Below, one piece after another: positions 17,168-25,296 of a stretch of 64,000 nt of DNA. A program made the position numbers and the translations under genes. The notes under the pieces are model-generated. The model searched no databases. It was given only the letters and a program-made list of their open reading frames with translations, and had not been told where the DNA came from. Each line of letters starts with the position of its first letter. The stretch's first letter is position 1. Location of the stretch: assembly GCA_046349395.1 (NCBI GenBank), contig JAXMCK010000003.1, forward strand, positions 496,001 through 560,000, in the 5' to 3' direction. This stretch comes from JAXMCK01 sp046349395. GTDB taxonomy: Bacteria; Pseudomonadota; Alphaproteobacteria; Geminicoccales; Geminicoccaceae.

Positions 17168-17273
17168 CCGCCGCCTCCCTGGTCGGCTTGCGCGAAGATG
17201 AGAGCCTTTGACAGATTTTGAAACGACTGGCTATGTCCCGCCGGTGGATCAGGCAGGAAGGTGGCGGGCCTCC

Positions 17274-18263
17274 GTGCTGCGGTTGCTGGCGGACGATCTG
17301 ACGGGTGCGCTCGACAGTGCGGCCCCTTTCGCGCGGACCGGAGCGCCCATTCCCGTGCTGTGGGATCGCGCCGCGGCACCGGTCGAGGGCGCCATGGCGC
17401 TCGACTGCGAGACGCGCGACCTGACGGCCGAGCAAGCGGCGCGTCACACCGGCGAGGCGGCACCGCTGCTGCGCCGCGGCCGGCCGGCGTTCAAGAAGAT
17501 CGACAGCCGCCTGCGCGGGCATCCCGCACTGGAGATCGCGGTGTGCAGCCGCGAGGGCGGGTTCCGCACGACGATCGTGGCGCCGGCCTTTCCGGGGCAG
17601 GGACGGGTGACGCGGGACGGGCGGCAACTCGTTCTGCAGGAGGGCGGCTGGCGGGACACGGGCGTGGATCTGGCGGCGGATCTGCGCGATCAGGGCCTCT
17701 CGGTACAGCGGGGCCGGCCGAACTGGGGGGCCGGCGTGTTCTTGTGCGATGCAGACAGCGAGCGGGACCTCGCCGATATCGTGGCCAGCGGCGCGGATGC
17801 GACGCCGCCCGTGCTGTGGGCCGGCAGCGGCGGGCTCGCGCGGGCGCTGGCGCGAAGCGTCGAGACGGTGGCGGTCGAGGACCTGCCGGGACCGCTCGTT
17901 CTGATCGTCGGCACCGGGCATCCGGTGACGCTGGCGCAGCTGGATCGATTGCCGGCCGGCACCGTCGTGCATCGGCCGAGCTGGCCGGGGGGCAGTCCCG
18001 TGCTACAGGAGATGATCAAGGATGTGGTGGCACGCGGTCGTCCAACCGGAGGAGCCATCGTAACGGGCGGGGAGACGCTCTACCGGCTCTGTGCAACGAC
18101 CGGGGCGCTGCGCCTGCTCGTGCGGGGCGAGATCGAGCCGGGTACGGCGGTCGCGACGATCGAGGGCGGCTCCTGGGACGGCGTGACGCTGGTGACGAAG
18201 TCCGGCGGGCTCGGCAGTCCCGACCTGCTGCGGCGTCTCGTGACCGGGTGCGGGCATGCCTGA
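17274..18263 (+). CDS. Four-carbon acid sugar kinase family protein (DtnK/OtnK-like)
   Basis: 329 residues from GTG at 17274, where the family's first strand and acidic loop LLADDLTGALDSA begin. An in-frame TTG at 17208 would add 22 unrelated residues. Other landmarks are KKIDSRLRGH, VAPAFPGQGR and the C-terminal IVTGGETLYRL and KSGGLG of the nucleotide-binding domain. The family phosphorylates D-threonate, D-erythronate or L-threonate. At 329 residues it is shorter than the roughly 420 usual, mainly in the middle. It overlaps pdxA2, the enzyme for the next step. Confidence 0.82.
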   Translation: MLRLLADDLTGALDSAAPFARTGAPIPVLWDRAAAPVEGAMALDCETRDLTAEQAARHTGEAAPLLRRGRPAFKKIDSRLRGHPALEIAVCSREGGFRTTIVAPAFPGQGRVTRDGRQLVLQEGGWRDTGVDLAADLRDQGLSVQRGRPNWGAGVFLCDADSERDLADIVASGADATPPVLWAGSGGLARALARSVETVAVEDLPGPLVLIVGTGHPVTLAQLDRLPAGTVVHRPSWPGGSPVLQEMIKDVVARGRPTGGAIVTGGETLYRLCATTGALRLLVRGEIEPGTAVATIEGGSWDGVTLVTKSGGLGSPDLLRRLVTGCGHA

Positions 18264-19284
18264 GCGACCGCTGTTGTTGACCCTGGGCGATCCGGCGGGG
18301 ATCGGGCCCGAGATCGTGCTGAAGGCGCTGCGCGCCGTGGGCGAGCGGCCGGCGGGCGAGCAGCCGAGGCTCGCCGTTGCGGGCAGCCGGTTCTGCCTCG
18401 AAGAGGAGGCGCGGCGGCAGGGGGTCGAGATTCGGTGTGTGCCCTTCCCGGAGGCGGCGCGCTGGCCCGAGGTCGCCGTGCTCGACGTCGGCGATCCCGA
18501 GGCGCCCGTGCCCGTCGGCGAGGTGTCGGCCGAGGGTGGCAGGCTGGCCTACGAGGCGATCGCGGCCGGCGTACGTGCTTCGCTGGACGGCACGGCCGCC
18601 GGCATCGTCACGGCACCGCTAAACAAGGCGGCGCTCAACCTCGCGGGCTTCCATTTTCCGGGGCACACGGAACTGCTGGCCGAGCTGACGGGGACGCGCG
18701 GCACCGTGCTGATGCTGGCGCACGGGTCGTTCCGGGTAACGCACGTCACGACGCACGTGGCGCTGGACCGGGTGCCGGGGCTCGTGACGCCGGAGCGGGT
18801 CCGGCGCGTGCTGGATCTGACCCTCGATGCGCTGCGCCGGCTCGGGATCGAGCGACCGCGGGTGGCGGTGGCGGCGCTGAACCCGCATGCGGGCGAGGGC
18901 GGGATCTTCGGCCGGCAGGACATCGAGGTGACGACTCCGATCGTCGCCGAGTACGCGGCCAAGGGCGAGATGGTCGAAGGCCCGGTGCCGGGCGACACCG
19001 TGTTCGTGAACCTGCGCGCCGGCCGGTACGACGCGGTCGTCGCCATGTATCACGATCAGGGACACATTCCGGTCAAGTTGCTGGGATTTTCGGTGGACGC
19101 CTCTACGGGCCGCTGGCAGGCACTCTCCGGCGTCAATATAACACTCGGTCTGCCGATCATCCGTACCTCGGTCGATCACGGCACTGCCTTCGACATCGCC
19201 GGCCGCAACGAAGCCGACGCGACGAGCATGCTGGAGGCGATCGACTACGCGGTGCGGCTGGCGACCGTCGGGAGGCAGGCGTGA
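18256..19284 (+). CDS. PdxA2-type 4-phospho-threonate/erythronate dehydrogenase
   Basis: 342 residues of the PdxA fold: GDPAGIGPEI at 12-21, TAPLNKAAL, the metal-binding HFPGHTELLAE, ALNPHAGEGG, and AMYHDQGHIPVK. PdxA makes pyridoxal phosphate, while PdxA2 paralogues oxidise four-carbon acid-sugar 4-phosphates to give dihydroxyacetone phosphate and CO2. The adjacent, overlapping acid-sugar kinase makes the PdxA2 role far more likely. The ATG at 18256 overlaps the kinase by eight bases, and the stop overlaps the next start as GTGA. Confidence 0.87.
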   Translation: MPERPLLLTLGDPAGIGPEIVLKALRAVGERPAGEQPRLAVAGSRFCLEEEARRQGVEIRCVPFPEAARWPEVAVLDVGDPEAPVPVGEVSAEGGRLAYEAIAAGVRASLDGTAAGIVTAPLNKAALNLAGFHFPGHTELLAELTGTRGTVLMLAHGSFRVTHVTTHVALDRVPGLVTPERVRRVLDLTLDALRRLGIERPRVAVAALNPHAGEGGIFGRQDIEVTTPIVAEYAAKGEMVEGPVPGDTVFVNLRAGRYDAVVAMYHDQGHIPVKLLGFSVDASTGRWQALSGVNITLGLPIIRTSVDHGTAFDIAGRNEADATSMLEAIDYAVRLATVGRQA

Positions 19285-20345
19285 GCGATACGAGGGTGGA
19301 TGCCCGGGGGCTCGAGATCTGGGTCGGGCGGATGTTCGCGGCCGCGGGCTGTCCTGCCGACGAGGCGGTGACGATCGCGGGGCATCTCGTCGGCGCCAAT
19401 CTGGTCGGCCACGATTCGCACGGCGTCATCCGCCTGCGCGACTACATCCCCTGGTTGGAGCGCGGCATGGTCCGGGCGGACCAGCAGGCGAAGGTGGTCC
19501 ACGAGACGCCGGTGTCGCTGACGATCGATGGCGGGCTGGGCTACGGGCAGGCGATCGGCGAGCAGGCAATGCAGCTGGGTGCCGCGAAGGCGCTGGCATC
19601 CGGCGTGTGCCTCGTCGGCATCCGCAACACGGGCCATCTCGGAAGGATCGGGCACTGGGCGGAGCGCTGTGCCGAGGCGGGGCTCGTCTCGCTGCATTTC
19701 GTCAACACCTCGGGCTTCGGCGTGCTGGTCGCCCCCTTCGGTTCACGCGAGGCGCGTCTCTCGGCCAATCCCATCGCTGCCGGCGTGCCGATCAAGGGCG
19801 GACCACCGCTGATCCTCGACATCTCCACGGCCGCCATCGCCGAGGGGAAGATCAAGGTGGCGCGCAATGCGGGTAAGGAGCTGCCCGAGGGTGTCGTGGT
19901 CGACGCCGATGGCAAGCCGACGCGCGATCCGGCGGCATTCTACGGCCCGCCGCGTGGTGCCATCCTGCCCTTCGGCGGGCACAAGGGATCGGGCTTGTCG
20001 GTGCTGATCGAGGTACTGGCCGGGGCGCTGACCGGCGGCGGCTGCACCGATCCGCAGGCCGAGAACGCGAAGGAGCTGCGCAACAACATGTTCTCGCTGC
20101 TGATGCGACCGGACGTCCTGGGCGTCGAGACCGGGCGCGAGGAGGCGGTGACGCACTTCCTGGCTTGGGTGAAGGGTGCGGCCCCGAACGTGCCGGGCGA
20201 CGAGATCCTGCTGCCGGGCGAGATCGAGCGGCGCACGCGCGAGCAGCGGCTGGCGCTCGGCATCCCGCTCGATCCCGCGACGCTGGCCGAGCTGATGGCG
20301 CTGGGCGAGCGGCTGGGCGTACCGGCCGCGGGACTGGCGGCATGA
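19281..20345 (+). CDS. Ldh family oxidoreductase (malate/L-lactate/sulfolactate type)
   Basis: 354 residues from the GTG at 19281, which overlaps the pdxA2 stop. The family signature HDSHGVIRLRDY is near residue 46, with GYGQAIGEQAM, the NAD-binding RNTGHLGRIG, and PFGGHKGSG. These enzymes oxidise a 2-hydroxyacid to the keto acid with NAD(P). Its position between pdxA2 and an HpcH/HpaI aldolase suggests that it makes or uses a 2-keto acid in acid-sugar breakdown. A paralogue lies at 21983-23041. Confidence 0.86.
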   Translation: MSDTRVDARGLEIWVGRMFAAAGCPADEAVTIAGHLVGANLVGHDSHGVIRLRDYIPWLERGMVRADQQAKVVHETPVSLTIDGGLGYGQAIGEQAMQLGAAKALASGVCLVGIRNTGHLGRIGHWAERCAEAGLVSLHFVNTSGFGVLVAPFGSREARLSANPIAAGVPIKGGPPLILDISTAAIAEGKIKVARNAGKELPEGVVVDADGKPTRDPAAFYGPPRGAILPFGGHKGSGLSVLIEVLAGALTGGGCTDPQAENAKELRNNMFSLLMRPDVLGVETGREEAVTHFLAWVKGAAPNVPGDEILLPGEIERRTREQRLALGIPLDPATLAELMALGERLGVPAAGLAA

Positions 20346-21121
20346 GCCGGCCTTCGGTCCGCTCCCGCCTGCGCGCCGGCGAGCGCGTCTACGGGACGAT
20401 GGCGTTCGAGCTGTTCACGCCGGGGCTGACGGCCATCCTGGCGGCGGCGGGTTACGACTTCGTCATCATCGACATGGAGCACAGCGGGGCCTCGATCGAC
20501 ACGGTGAAGCAGCAGATCGCCTATGGGCGCGGGCTGCCGATCGAGGTCTGGGTGCGGGTGCCGGAGAAGTCCTACGCGGCGGTGGCGACGGTGCTGGATG
20601 CGGGTGCCCAGGGCATCATGGTGCCGATGCTGGAGACGCCGGAGGAGGCGCAGGCTCTCGTCGAGTGGGGCCGCTACCGGCCGGAAGGACGGCGTGGGCT
20701 CGCCTTCGGCATCGGGCACGACGACTATCGCGGCACCGACCCGATCGGGGCGATGCAAGCCGCCAACGAGCGCAACGTGCTGATCGCGCTGATCGAGACG
20801 GCCCTCGGCATCGAGAACGCCATGGGTATCCTGGCCACACCGGGGATCGACGTCGGCTGGCTCGGCCATTTCGACCTGACGGCCGATCTCGGCATCCCGG
20901 CGAAGTTCGAGGATCCGGCGTTCCTCGCGGCGATCGACAAGCTCAAGGCGGCGAGCCGGGCGACGGGGACGGCGCTGGGGGCGCTCGACGCCAACCCCGA
21001 CTACATGGCGCGCCGGGTCGCCGACGGGTTCACGGTACTGGGCTGGGGGACGGACGCCGGCGTTCTGCGCGCCGGCTACGCGCAGGGCCTCTCGACCCTG
21101 CGCGGCCTGCAGAAGGGCTAG
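20342..21121 (+). CDS. HpcH/HpaI aldolase family protein
   Basis: 259 residues. A class II aldolase barrel is visible: FVIIDMEHSG, the AQGIMVPMLETPEEA metal-site region, and ALIETALGIEN. Typical activities are pyruvate-forming cleavages of 2-keto-3-deoxy sugar acids. The start ATGA overlaps the Ldh stop, so it is the last gene of a four-gene operon: kinase, PdxA2, Ldh, aldolase. The gene converges on the amidohydrolase with stop codons overlapping at CTAG. Confidence 0.86.
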   Translation: MSRPSVRSRLRAGERVYGTMAFELFTPGLTAILAAAGYDFVIIDMEHSGASIDTVKQQIAYGRGLPIEVWVRVPEKSYAAVATVLDAGAQGIMVPMLETPEEAQALVEWGRYRPEGRRGLAFGIGHDDYRGTDPIGAMQAANERNVLIALIETALGIENAMGILATPGIDVGWLGHFDLTADLGIPAKFEDPAFLAAIDKLKAASRATGTALGALDANPDYMARRVADGFTVLGWGTDAGVLRAGYAQGLSTLRGLQKG

Positions 21122-21969
21122 AGCCGGTAGATGCGGATGGCGGTGTCGCGATAGAGCTTGTGGAGCTCGCTCTCGCTGCAGCCAGCGGTCAGTTCGTCGA
21201 GGAAGGCGACCCAGTCCGGGTAGTCGTGCGACAGCTCCGAGACGGTCCAGTCGCTGCCGTACATCACGCGGTCGAAGCCGAAGCAGTCGATGACGTGGCT
21301 CACGGTCTTGCGGACTCGGTCGCGGGTCCAGTCCGGCCAGTCGGCCTCGGTGATGACGCCCGAGAGCTTGACGACAACGTTCGGCAGCTTCGACAGCTCG
21401 CGGATCTGGCTCGTCCACGGCTCGACGATGTCGTACCGCATGCCGGGCTTGCCGATATGGTCGAGCACGAACTGAACGTCGGGGCAGCGGCGGGCCAGCT
21501 CGATCGCGAAGACGACACCCCAGTGCTTGACGCAGATGTCGAAAGTCAGCTTGCGCGCCGGCAGGAGGTTCAGCGCCTCGATGAAGTCCGGCTGCAGGCA
21601 GAAGGCGTAGTTGCTCTCGACCTCGATCAGCCGGCGGATGCCGCGGAGGATGCGGTTCTCGGCCAGACGGTCGAGGTCCGCGGCGACGGCCGTGCCCTTC
21701 TCCATCGGCGCATGGGCGATCATGCCGGCAAGGCGGGAGTCCTTGTCGGCCAGGTCCTGGACCCAGGCGGCCTCGGCGAAATGGAGGCCACGGTCGACCG
21801 CCACCTCGGCGAAGACGATCTTGTCGACCTGGACCGGGCCGCGGCAGCGGTCGAAGTCGGTGAGGTCGTAGCGGCGGTCGATCTTCGGGACCGACTTCAG
21901 CCAGCCATAGGTCAGAAAGGTGGGGTCGTAGAGGTGGACATGGCTGTCTACGATCGGAAAGCTCGGCAA
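21118..21969 (-). CDS. Amidohydrolase family 2 protein, second lactonase-like enzyme
   Basis: 283 residues. The amidohydrolase-2 barrel starts with VDSHVHLYDP, has FVLDHIGKPG and CVKHWGV in the middle, and VMYGSDWTVSE near the end with the catalytic aspartate. It resembles the enzyme at 12363-13202 in fold and length but differs in sequence, so it may act on another lactone or amide. It follows an Ldh family gene by 13 bases, giving a two-gene minus-strand operon. Confidence 0.84.
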   Translation of the reverse strand: MPSFPIVDSHVHLYDPTFLTYGWLKSVPKIDRRYDLTDFDRCRGPVQVDKIVFAEVAVDRGLHFAEAAWVQDLADKDSRLAGMIAHAPMEKGTAVAADLDRLAENRILRGIRRLIEVESNYAFCLQPDFIEALNLLPARKLTFDICVKHWGVVFAIELARRCPDVQFVLDHIGKPGMRYDIVEPWTSQIRELSKLPNVVVKLSGVITEADWPDWTRDRVRKTVSHVIDCFGFDRVMYGSDWTVSELSHDYPDWVAFLDELTAGCSESELHKLYRDTAIRIYRL

Positions 21970-21982
21970 GGTGGTCCTCCCT

Positions 21983-23041
21983 TCATGACAGCGGGCTCGG
22001 CAGGGTCCGTCCCTGCTTCTCGGCCCAGGCCGCCAGCTTCGGCATCACACTCTCGTGCAGCACGCAACCCTCGGAAAGCGCACGGCGGCGGCGGATCATG
22101 GCGGATTCGCCCGGCAGGCGGACATGGTCGAAGCCGGCCCGCGGCGGCGAGGCATGGCAGGCGGCGACGACCCAGTCGGTCTCGCGGGTGAAGCCCGACC
22201 TTCCGCCGAAGGCCTCGGGGTCGAGCAGTTGGACGAAGACCGAGGCACCCCAGCCGCCCGGCTCCTCGGCTCGGCCGAAGGCGCCGAGGCCCTGGGTCAG
22301 CGCCTCGACGGTGAGCGCCAGGCCATAGCCCTTGTGGCCGTGGTCCATGCCGCCCGTGGGCAGGATGGTGCCGGGTGGGTCGGCGACCAGTACCGCCGGG
22401 TCGTTGGTCGGGCGGCCGGCGGCGTCGATCAGCCAGGGCTGCGGGAAGCGCTTGCCTTCGGCGAGCAGGCGGTTGCTCATGCCGTTGGTGGTGATGGACG
22501 CACTCATGTCGATGAGGATCGGGTCGCCGCCGGTCGGGATGCCGACGGCGATCGGGTCCGGCGTGAACACGGCCTTGGTGCCGCCATAGGGGGCGACGCT
22601 GGCGGCGGCGGGGTCCGAGCAGGTCAGGATGATCATGCAGCCTTGCGAGGTCGCCAGCGGCAGGAAGGCGGCGAGGCAGGCGATGTGGTGGCTGCGACGG
22701 ATGACGACGGTGGCGGTGCCGTAGGTCTTCACGCGGCCCAGCGCCGTGTCGATGGCGCGGGCGGTAAGCCAGACGCCCGGCAGCTTGTTGCCGTCCCAGG
22801 TGATGCAGGCACCGGTGTCGCGCACGACCTCCGGATCGCCGGCGACGGTCATCTCGCCGCTTTCGATCTCGCCGAGATAGGGGCCCAGCAAAGCGAGGCC
22901 GTGGGTGGTGTGGCCCATGAGGTCGGCCTCGACCAGAAGCTCGGCGATGGTGCGCGCGCGGTCCTCGGCGACGCCGACACCGACGAGGAGATCGGCGCCC
23001 AGGGACGTGAGGTCGGCCACGCGGTAGCGGGGCTCAGTCAT
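21983..23041 (-). CDS. Ldh family oxidoreductase, second copy
   Basis: 352 residues. GHTTHGLALLGPYL corresponds to the H-x-x-H-G signature; RRSHHIACLAAFL, SDPAAASVAPYGG and DHGHKGYGLAL are further family blocks. It is clearly diverged from the copy at 19281, so it is not a recent duplicate. It is the first gene of a two-gene unit with the second amidohydrolase. Likely an NAD(P)-dependent 2-hydroxyacid dehydrogenase; substrate unknown. Confidence 0.85.
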   Translation of the reverse strand: MTEPRYRVADLTSLGADLLVGVGVAEDRARTIAELLVEADLMGHTTHGLALLGPYLGEIESGEMTVAGDPEVVRDTGACITWDGNKLPGVWLTARAIDTALGRVKTYGTATVVIRRSHHIACLAAFLPLATSQGCMIILTCSDPAAASVAPYGGTKAVFTPDPIAVGIPTGGDPILIDMSASITTNGMSNRLLAEGKRFPQPWLIDAAGRPTNDPAVLVADPPGTILPTGGMDHGHKGYGLALTVEALTQGLGAFGRAEEPGGWGASVFVQLLDPEAFGGRSGFTRETDWVVAACHASPPRAGFDHVRLPGESAMIRRRRALSEGCVLHESVMPKLAAWAEKQGRTLPSPLS

Positions 23042-23110
23042 TCTTCGGCTCCGATCGATTGTACGTGGAGAGGTTGCCAGGGAACGCCCGAGGACACCAC
23101 CGGCTGCCGC

Positions 23111-23386
23111 TCAGCTCCGTAGCCTGCGGGCGAGATCGGCGAGGTGGGCGGCGAGCGCCGCGACGAGGCAGAGGGCGATCCACGGCCAGGGCGTGTCGAC
23201 CAGGGCGAGGCGCAGGGCAAGGAAGACACAGGCACCCGGCAGCAGGCAGCCGAGGAGATCGGGCAGCGGGAGACCTCTGCCGGTCCGGCGGTGCCAGAGC
23301 CAGAGCGCCATGCCTTCGACCGCGACGAGGACCAGGATGAGGTCGACGATGCGACCGGTCGCGAACAGGTCACCGAAAAGGGTCAT
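23111..23386 (-). CDS. Small integral membrane protein of unknown function
   Basis: 91 residues with three strongly hydrophobic segments (about 10-32, 43-62 and 66-85) and an Arg-rich C-terminus (LARRLRS). ATG at 23386. I do not recognise a family. It is 15 bases downstream of the uracil-DNA glycosylase on the same strand, so it is probably the third gene of that transcription unit (NYN, UDG, this). Confidence 0.6.
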   Translation of the reverse strand: MTLFGDLFATGRIVDLILVLVAVEGMALWLWHRRTGRGLPLPDLLGCLLPGACVFLALRLALVDTPWPWIALCLVAALAAHLADLARRLRS

Positions 23387-23401
23387 GGCCGAAGATGCGG
23401 A

Positions 23402-24052
23402 TCAGGCGTCGAGCTGTGCGCGGGCCGTCGCGACCACATGATCGAACATGGCCTCGGTCAGCTTGCCGGTGTTCACATTGTAGCGGGAGGTATGGAAGCT
23501 GGAGACGAGGACCGGGCCCCCCGGGAGGTCGTGAGTGGCGCCATGGCCGAATGGGTAGCGGCCGGCGGACAGGCCGCGGGCGCGGAGCACGGTGTCGTGG
23601 GCGATGCGGCCCAGCGCCAGGGCCACACGCGGGCGGGGTGCCGAGTCGAGCTCAGGGGCGAGGAAACGGCGGCAGGCCGAGATCTCGGCCGGCACCGGCT
23701 TGTTCTCGGGCGGCACGCAGCGGACCGCGTTGGCGATGCGGCAGCCGACGAGCTCCAGGCCGTCGTCGACACGGGCGTCGAACCTGCCGCGGCTGAAGCC
23801 ATGACGGGCGAGTGCCGCGTAGAGGATCTCACCGGCGAAGTCGCCGGTGAACGGGCGGCCGGTGCGGTTGGCGCCGCGCAGGCCGGGGGCGAGGCCGACG
23901 ACGAGCAGCCCGGCGTCCTCGGGACCGAAGGACGGCACGGGCGCATTGTGCCAGCCGGGCTCGCGAGCCCGCTGGGCGTCGCGGAAGGCGGCGAGACGAG
24001 GGCAGAGACGACAGTCGCGGCCGGGAGCCGGCCGCGCCGTCTCAGGGCTCAT
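23402..24052 (-). CDS. Type-5 uracil-DNA glycosylase (UdgB-like)
   Basis: 216 residues. Iron-sulphur cysteines are visible in DCRLCPRL (Cys14, Cys17), with further Cys in AVRCVPPENKP and SACRRF. GLAPGLRGANRTGRPFTGD is the uracil-binding region of family 5, and SFHTSRYNVNTG the second motif. It removes uracil, and probably other deaminated bases, from DNA. ATG at 24052 overlaps the NYN gene by 11 bases; upstream in-frame starts would only add residues lying inside that gene. Confidence 0.85.
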   Translation of the reverse strand: MSPETARPAPGRDCRLCPRLAAFRDAQRAREPGWHNAPVPSFGPEDAGLLVVGLAPGLRGANRTGRPFTGDFAGEILYAALARHGFSRGRFDARVDDGLELVGCRIANAVRCVPPENKPVPAEISACRRFLAPELDSAPRPRVALALGRIAHDTVLRARGLSAGRYPFGHGATHDLPGGPVLVSSFHTSRYNVNTGKLTEAMFDHVVATARAQLDA

Positions 24053-24668
24053 CGTCGAACTCGCCCTCGTCATCGTCATCGATGTCGTTCGAGGCGACGG
24101 CACGCTCGACGCGGGCCGGATGGTCGCGGGCGATCAGGCCCTGCATGTCCGCCAGGTCCATGAAGCTGTCGGCCTGGCGGCGAAGCTCGTCGGCGACCAT
24201 GGGGGGCTGGGTGCGGATCGTGCTCACGACCGTGACGCGCACGCCACGGCGCTGCACCGCCTCGACCAGCCGGCGGAAGTCGCCGTCGCCGGACACCAGC
24301 ACGATCTGGTCGACGTGCTCGGACATCTCCATCACGTCGCAGGTGATCTCGACGTCCATGTTGCCCTTGTACTTACGGCGACCGGTCGGCTGCGTGAATT
24401 CCTTCAGCGGCTTGGTTACCATGGTATAGCCATTGTAGTCGAGCCAGTCGACCAATGGCCGGATCGGCGAATACTCCTGCTCGTCCAGCAATGCAGTATA
24501 GTAGTAGGCGCGGATGAACCGATTACCACTGGCGAAAGTCCGCAGGAAGCGACGATAATCGATATCGAAACCGAGCGCCTTCGCAGCCTGATACAGGTTG
24601 GCCCCGTCAATGAAGACCGCAACCTTGTCGGTGGGATTGAAAAGGCCTTCGGGCACAGAATTGCCCAT
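24042..24668 (-). CDS. NYN domain (LabA/DUF88) putative ribonuclease
   Basis: 208 residues. The NYN core has VAVFIDGANLYQAAKALG with the first catalytic Asp, MDVEITCDVME, and LVSGDGDFRRLVEA with the paired Asp residues. The fold is PIN-like and predicted to cleave RNA. The tail is acidic (DIDDDDEGEFDDEP). ATG at 24668 with AAGGAG upstream; a longer in-frame start would add 16 unlike residues. It is divergent from rpoZ and overlaps the UDG gene. Confidence 0.85.
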   Translation of the reverse strand: MGNSVPEGLFNPTDKVAVFIDGANLYQAAKALGFDIDYRRFLRTFASGNRFIRAYYYTALLDEQEYSPIRPLVDWLDYNGYTMVTKPLKEFTQPTGRRKYKGNMDVEITCDVMEMSEHVDQIVLVSGDGDFRRLVEAVQRRGVRVTVVSTIRTQPPMVADELRRQADSFMDLADMQGLIARDHPARVERAVASNDIDDDDEGEFDDEP

Positions 24669-24894
24669 TCTTGTAGGCTCCTTGTTTGGGCTGAGGCGGA
24701 AGAACCTCAGCACCATAGTGGCGGCCCCAATTCACCGCAATGCGAAGACGTCGAAACGGGGACCCGCATTCCGACGTACGCTGGCGTGCGGCGATGCGTC
24801 TTGAAGCCTCGCCGGTGGCGCCCATTTGCCGAGGTCGCGAGATTCGGCTACACCGAACCGCAGCACCGTCTTTCAAAATTCCCGGAGAATCCTT

Positions 24895-25254
24895 ATGGCC
24901 CGTATTACCGTCGAGGACTGCGTCGTCCGCGTCCCGAGCCGGTTCGAGCTCGTGATGTTGGCCGCTCAGCGCGCCCGCGACGTGTCCGCCGGGGCTCCTT
25001 TGAGCATCGATCGCGACAATGACAAGAATCCAGTTGTCGCGCTGCGCGAGATCGCCGACGGTACGGTCGACCTCGACCATCTTCGCTACGAGCTCGTGCA
25101 CGGTCTGCGGCGTCATCTGGACGTGGAGCCCGACGTGCCGATGGATCTCGCCGAGGAGCTCGAGGCCCTGATGCCGCCGCAGGATGCGGGCATCGTTGCA
25201 CCCATGCCGGAGGGTGTAAGCTATGGTGACCACGATATCGTCGACTCGGACTGA
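24895..25254 (+). CDS. rpoZ: RNA polymerase omega subunit
   Basis: 119 residues beginning MARITVEDCVVRVPSRFEL, the standard omega start, with QRARDVSAGAPLSID and NPVVALREIADG. It helps assemble RNA polymerase and takes part in ppGpp binding. GGAG precedes the ATG. It sits immediately upstream of the ppGpp synthetase/hydrolase, the usual bacterial order. A small hairpin, TTCGG/CCGAA, lies in the leader. Confidence 0.95.
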   Translation: MARITVEDCVVRVPSRFELVMLAAQRARDVSAGAPLSIDRDNDKNPVVALREIADGTVDLDHLRYELVHGLRRHLDVEPDVPMDLAEELEALMPPQDAGIVAPMPEGVSYGDHDIVDSD

Positions 25255-25296
25255 AGGTTCCTTCACCGATAATGGTTCCTCGTCACTGCGGGGGGC

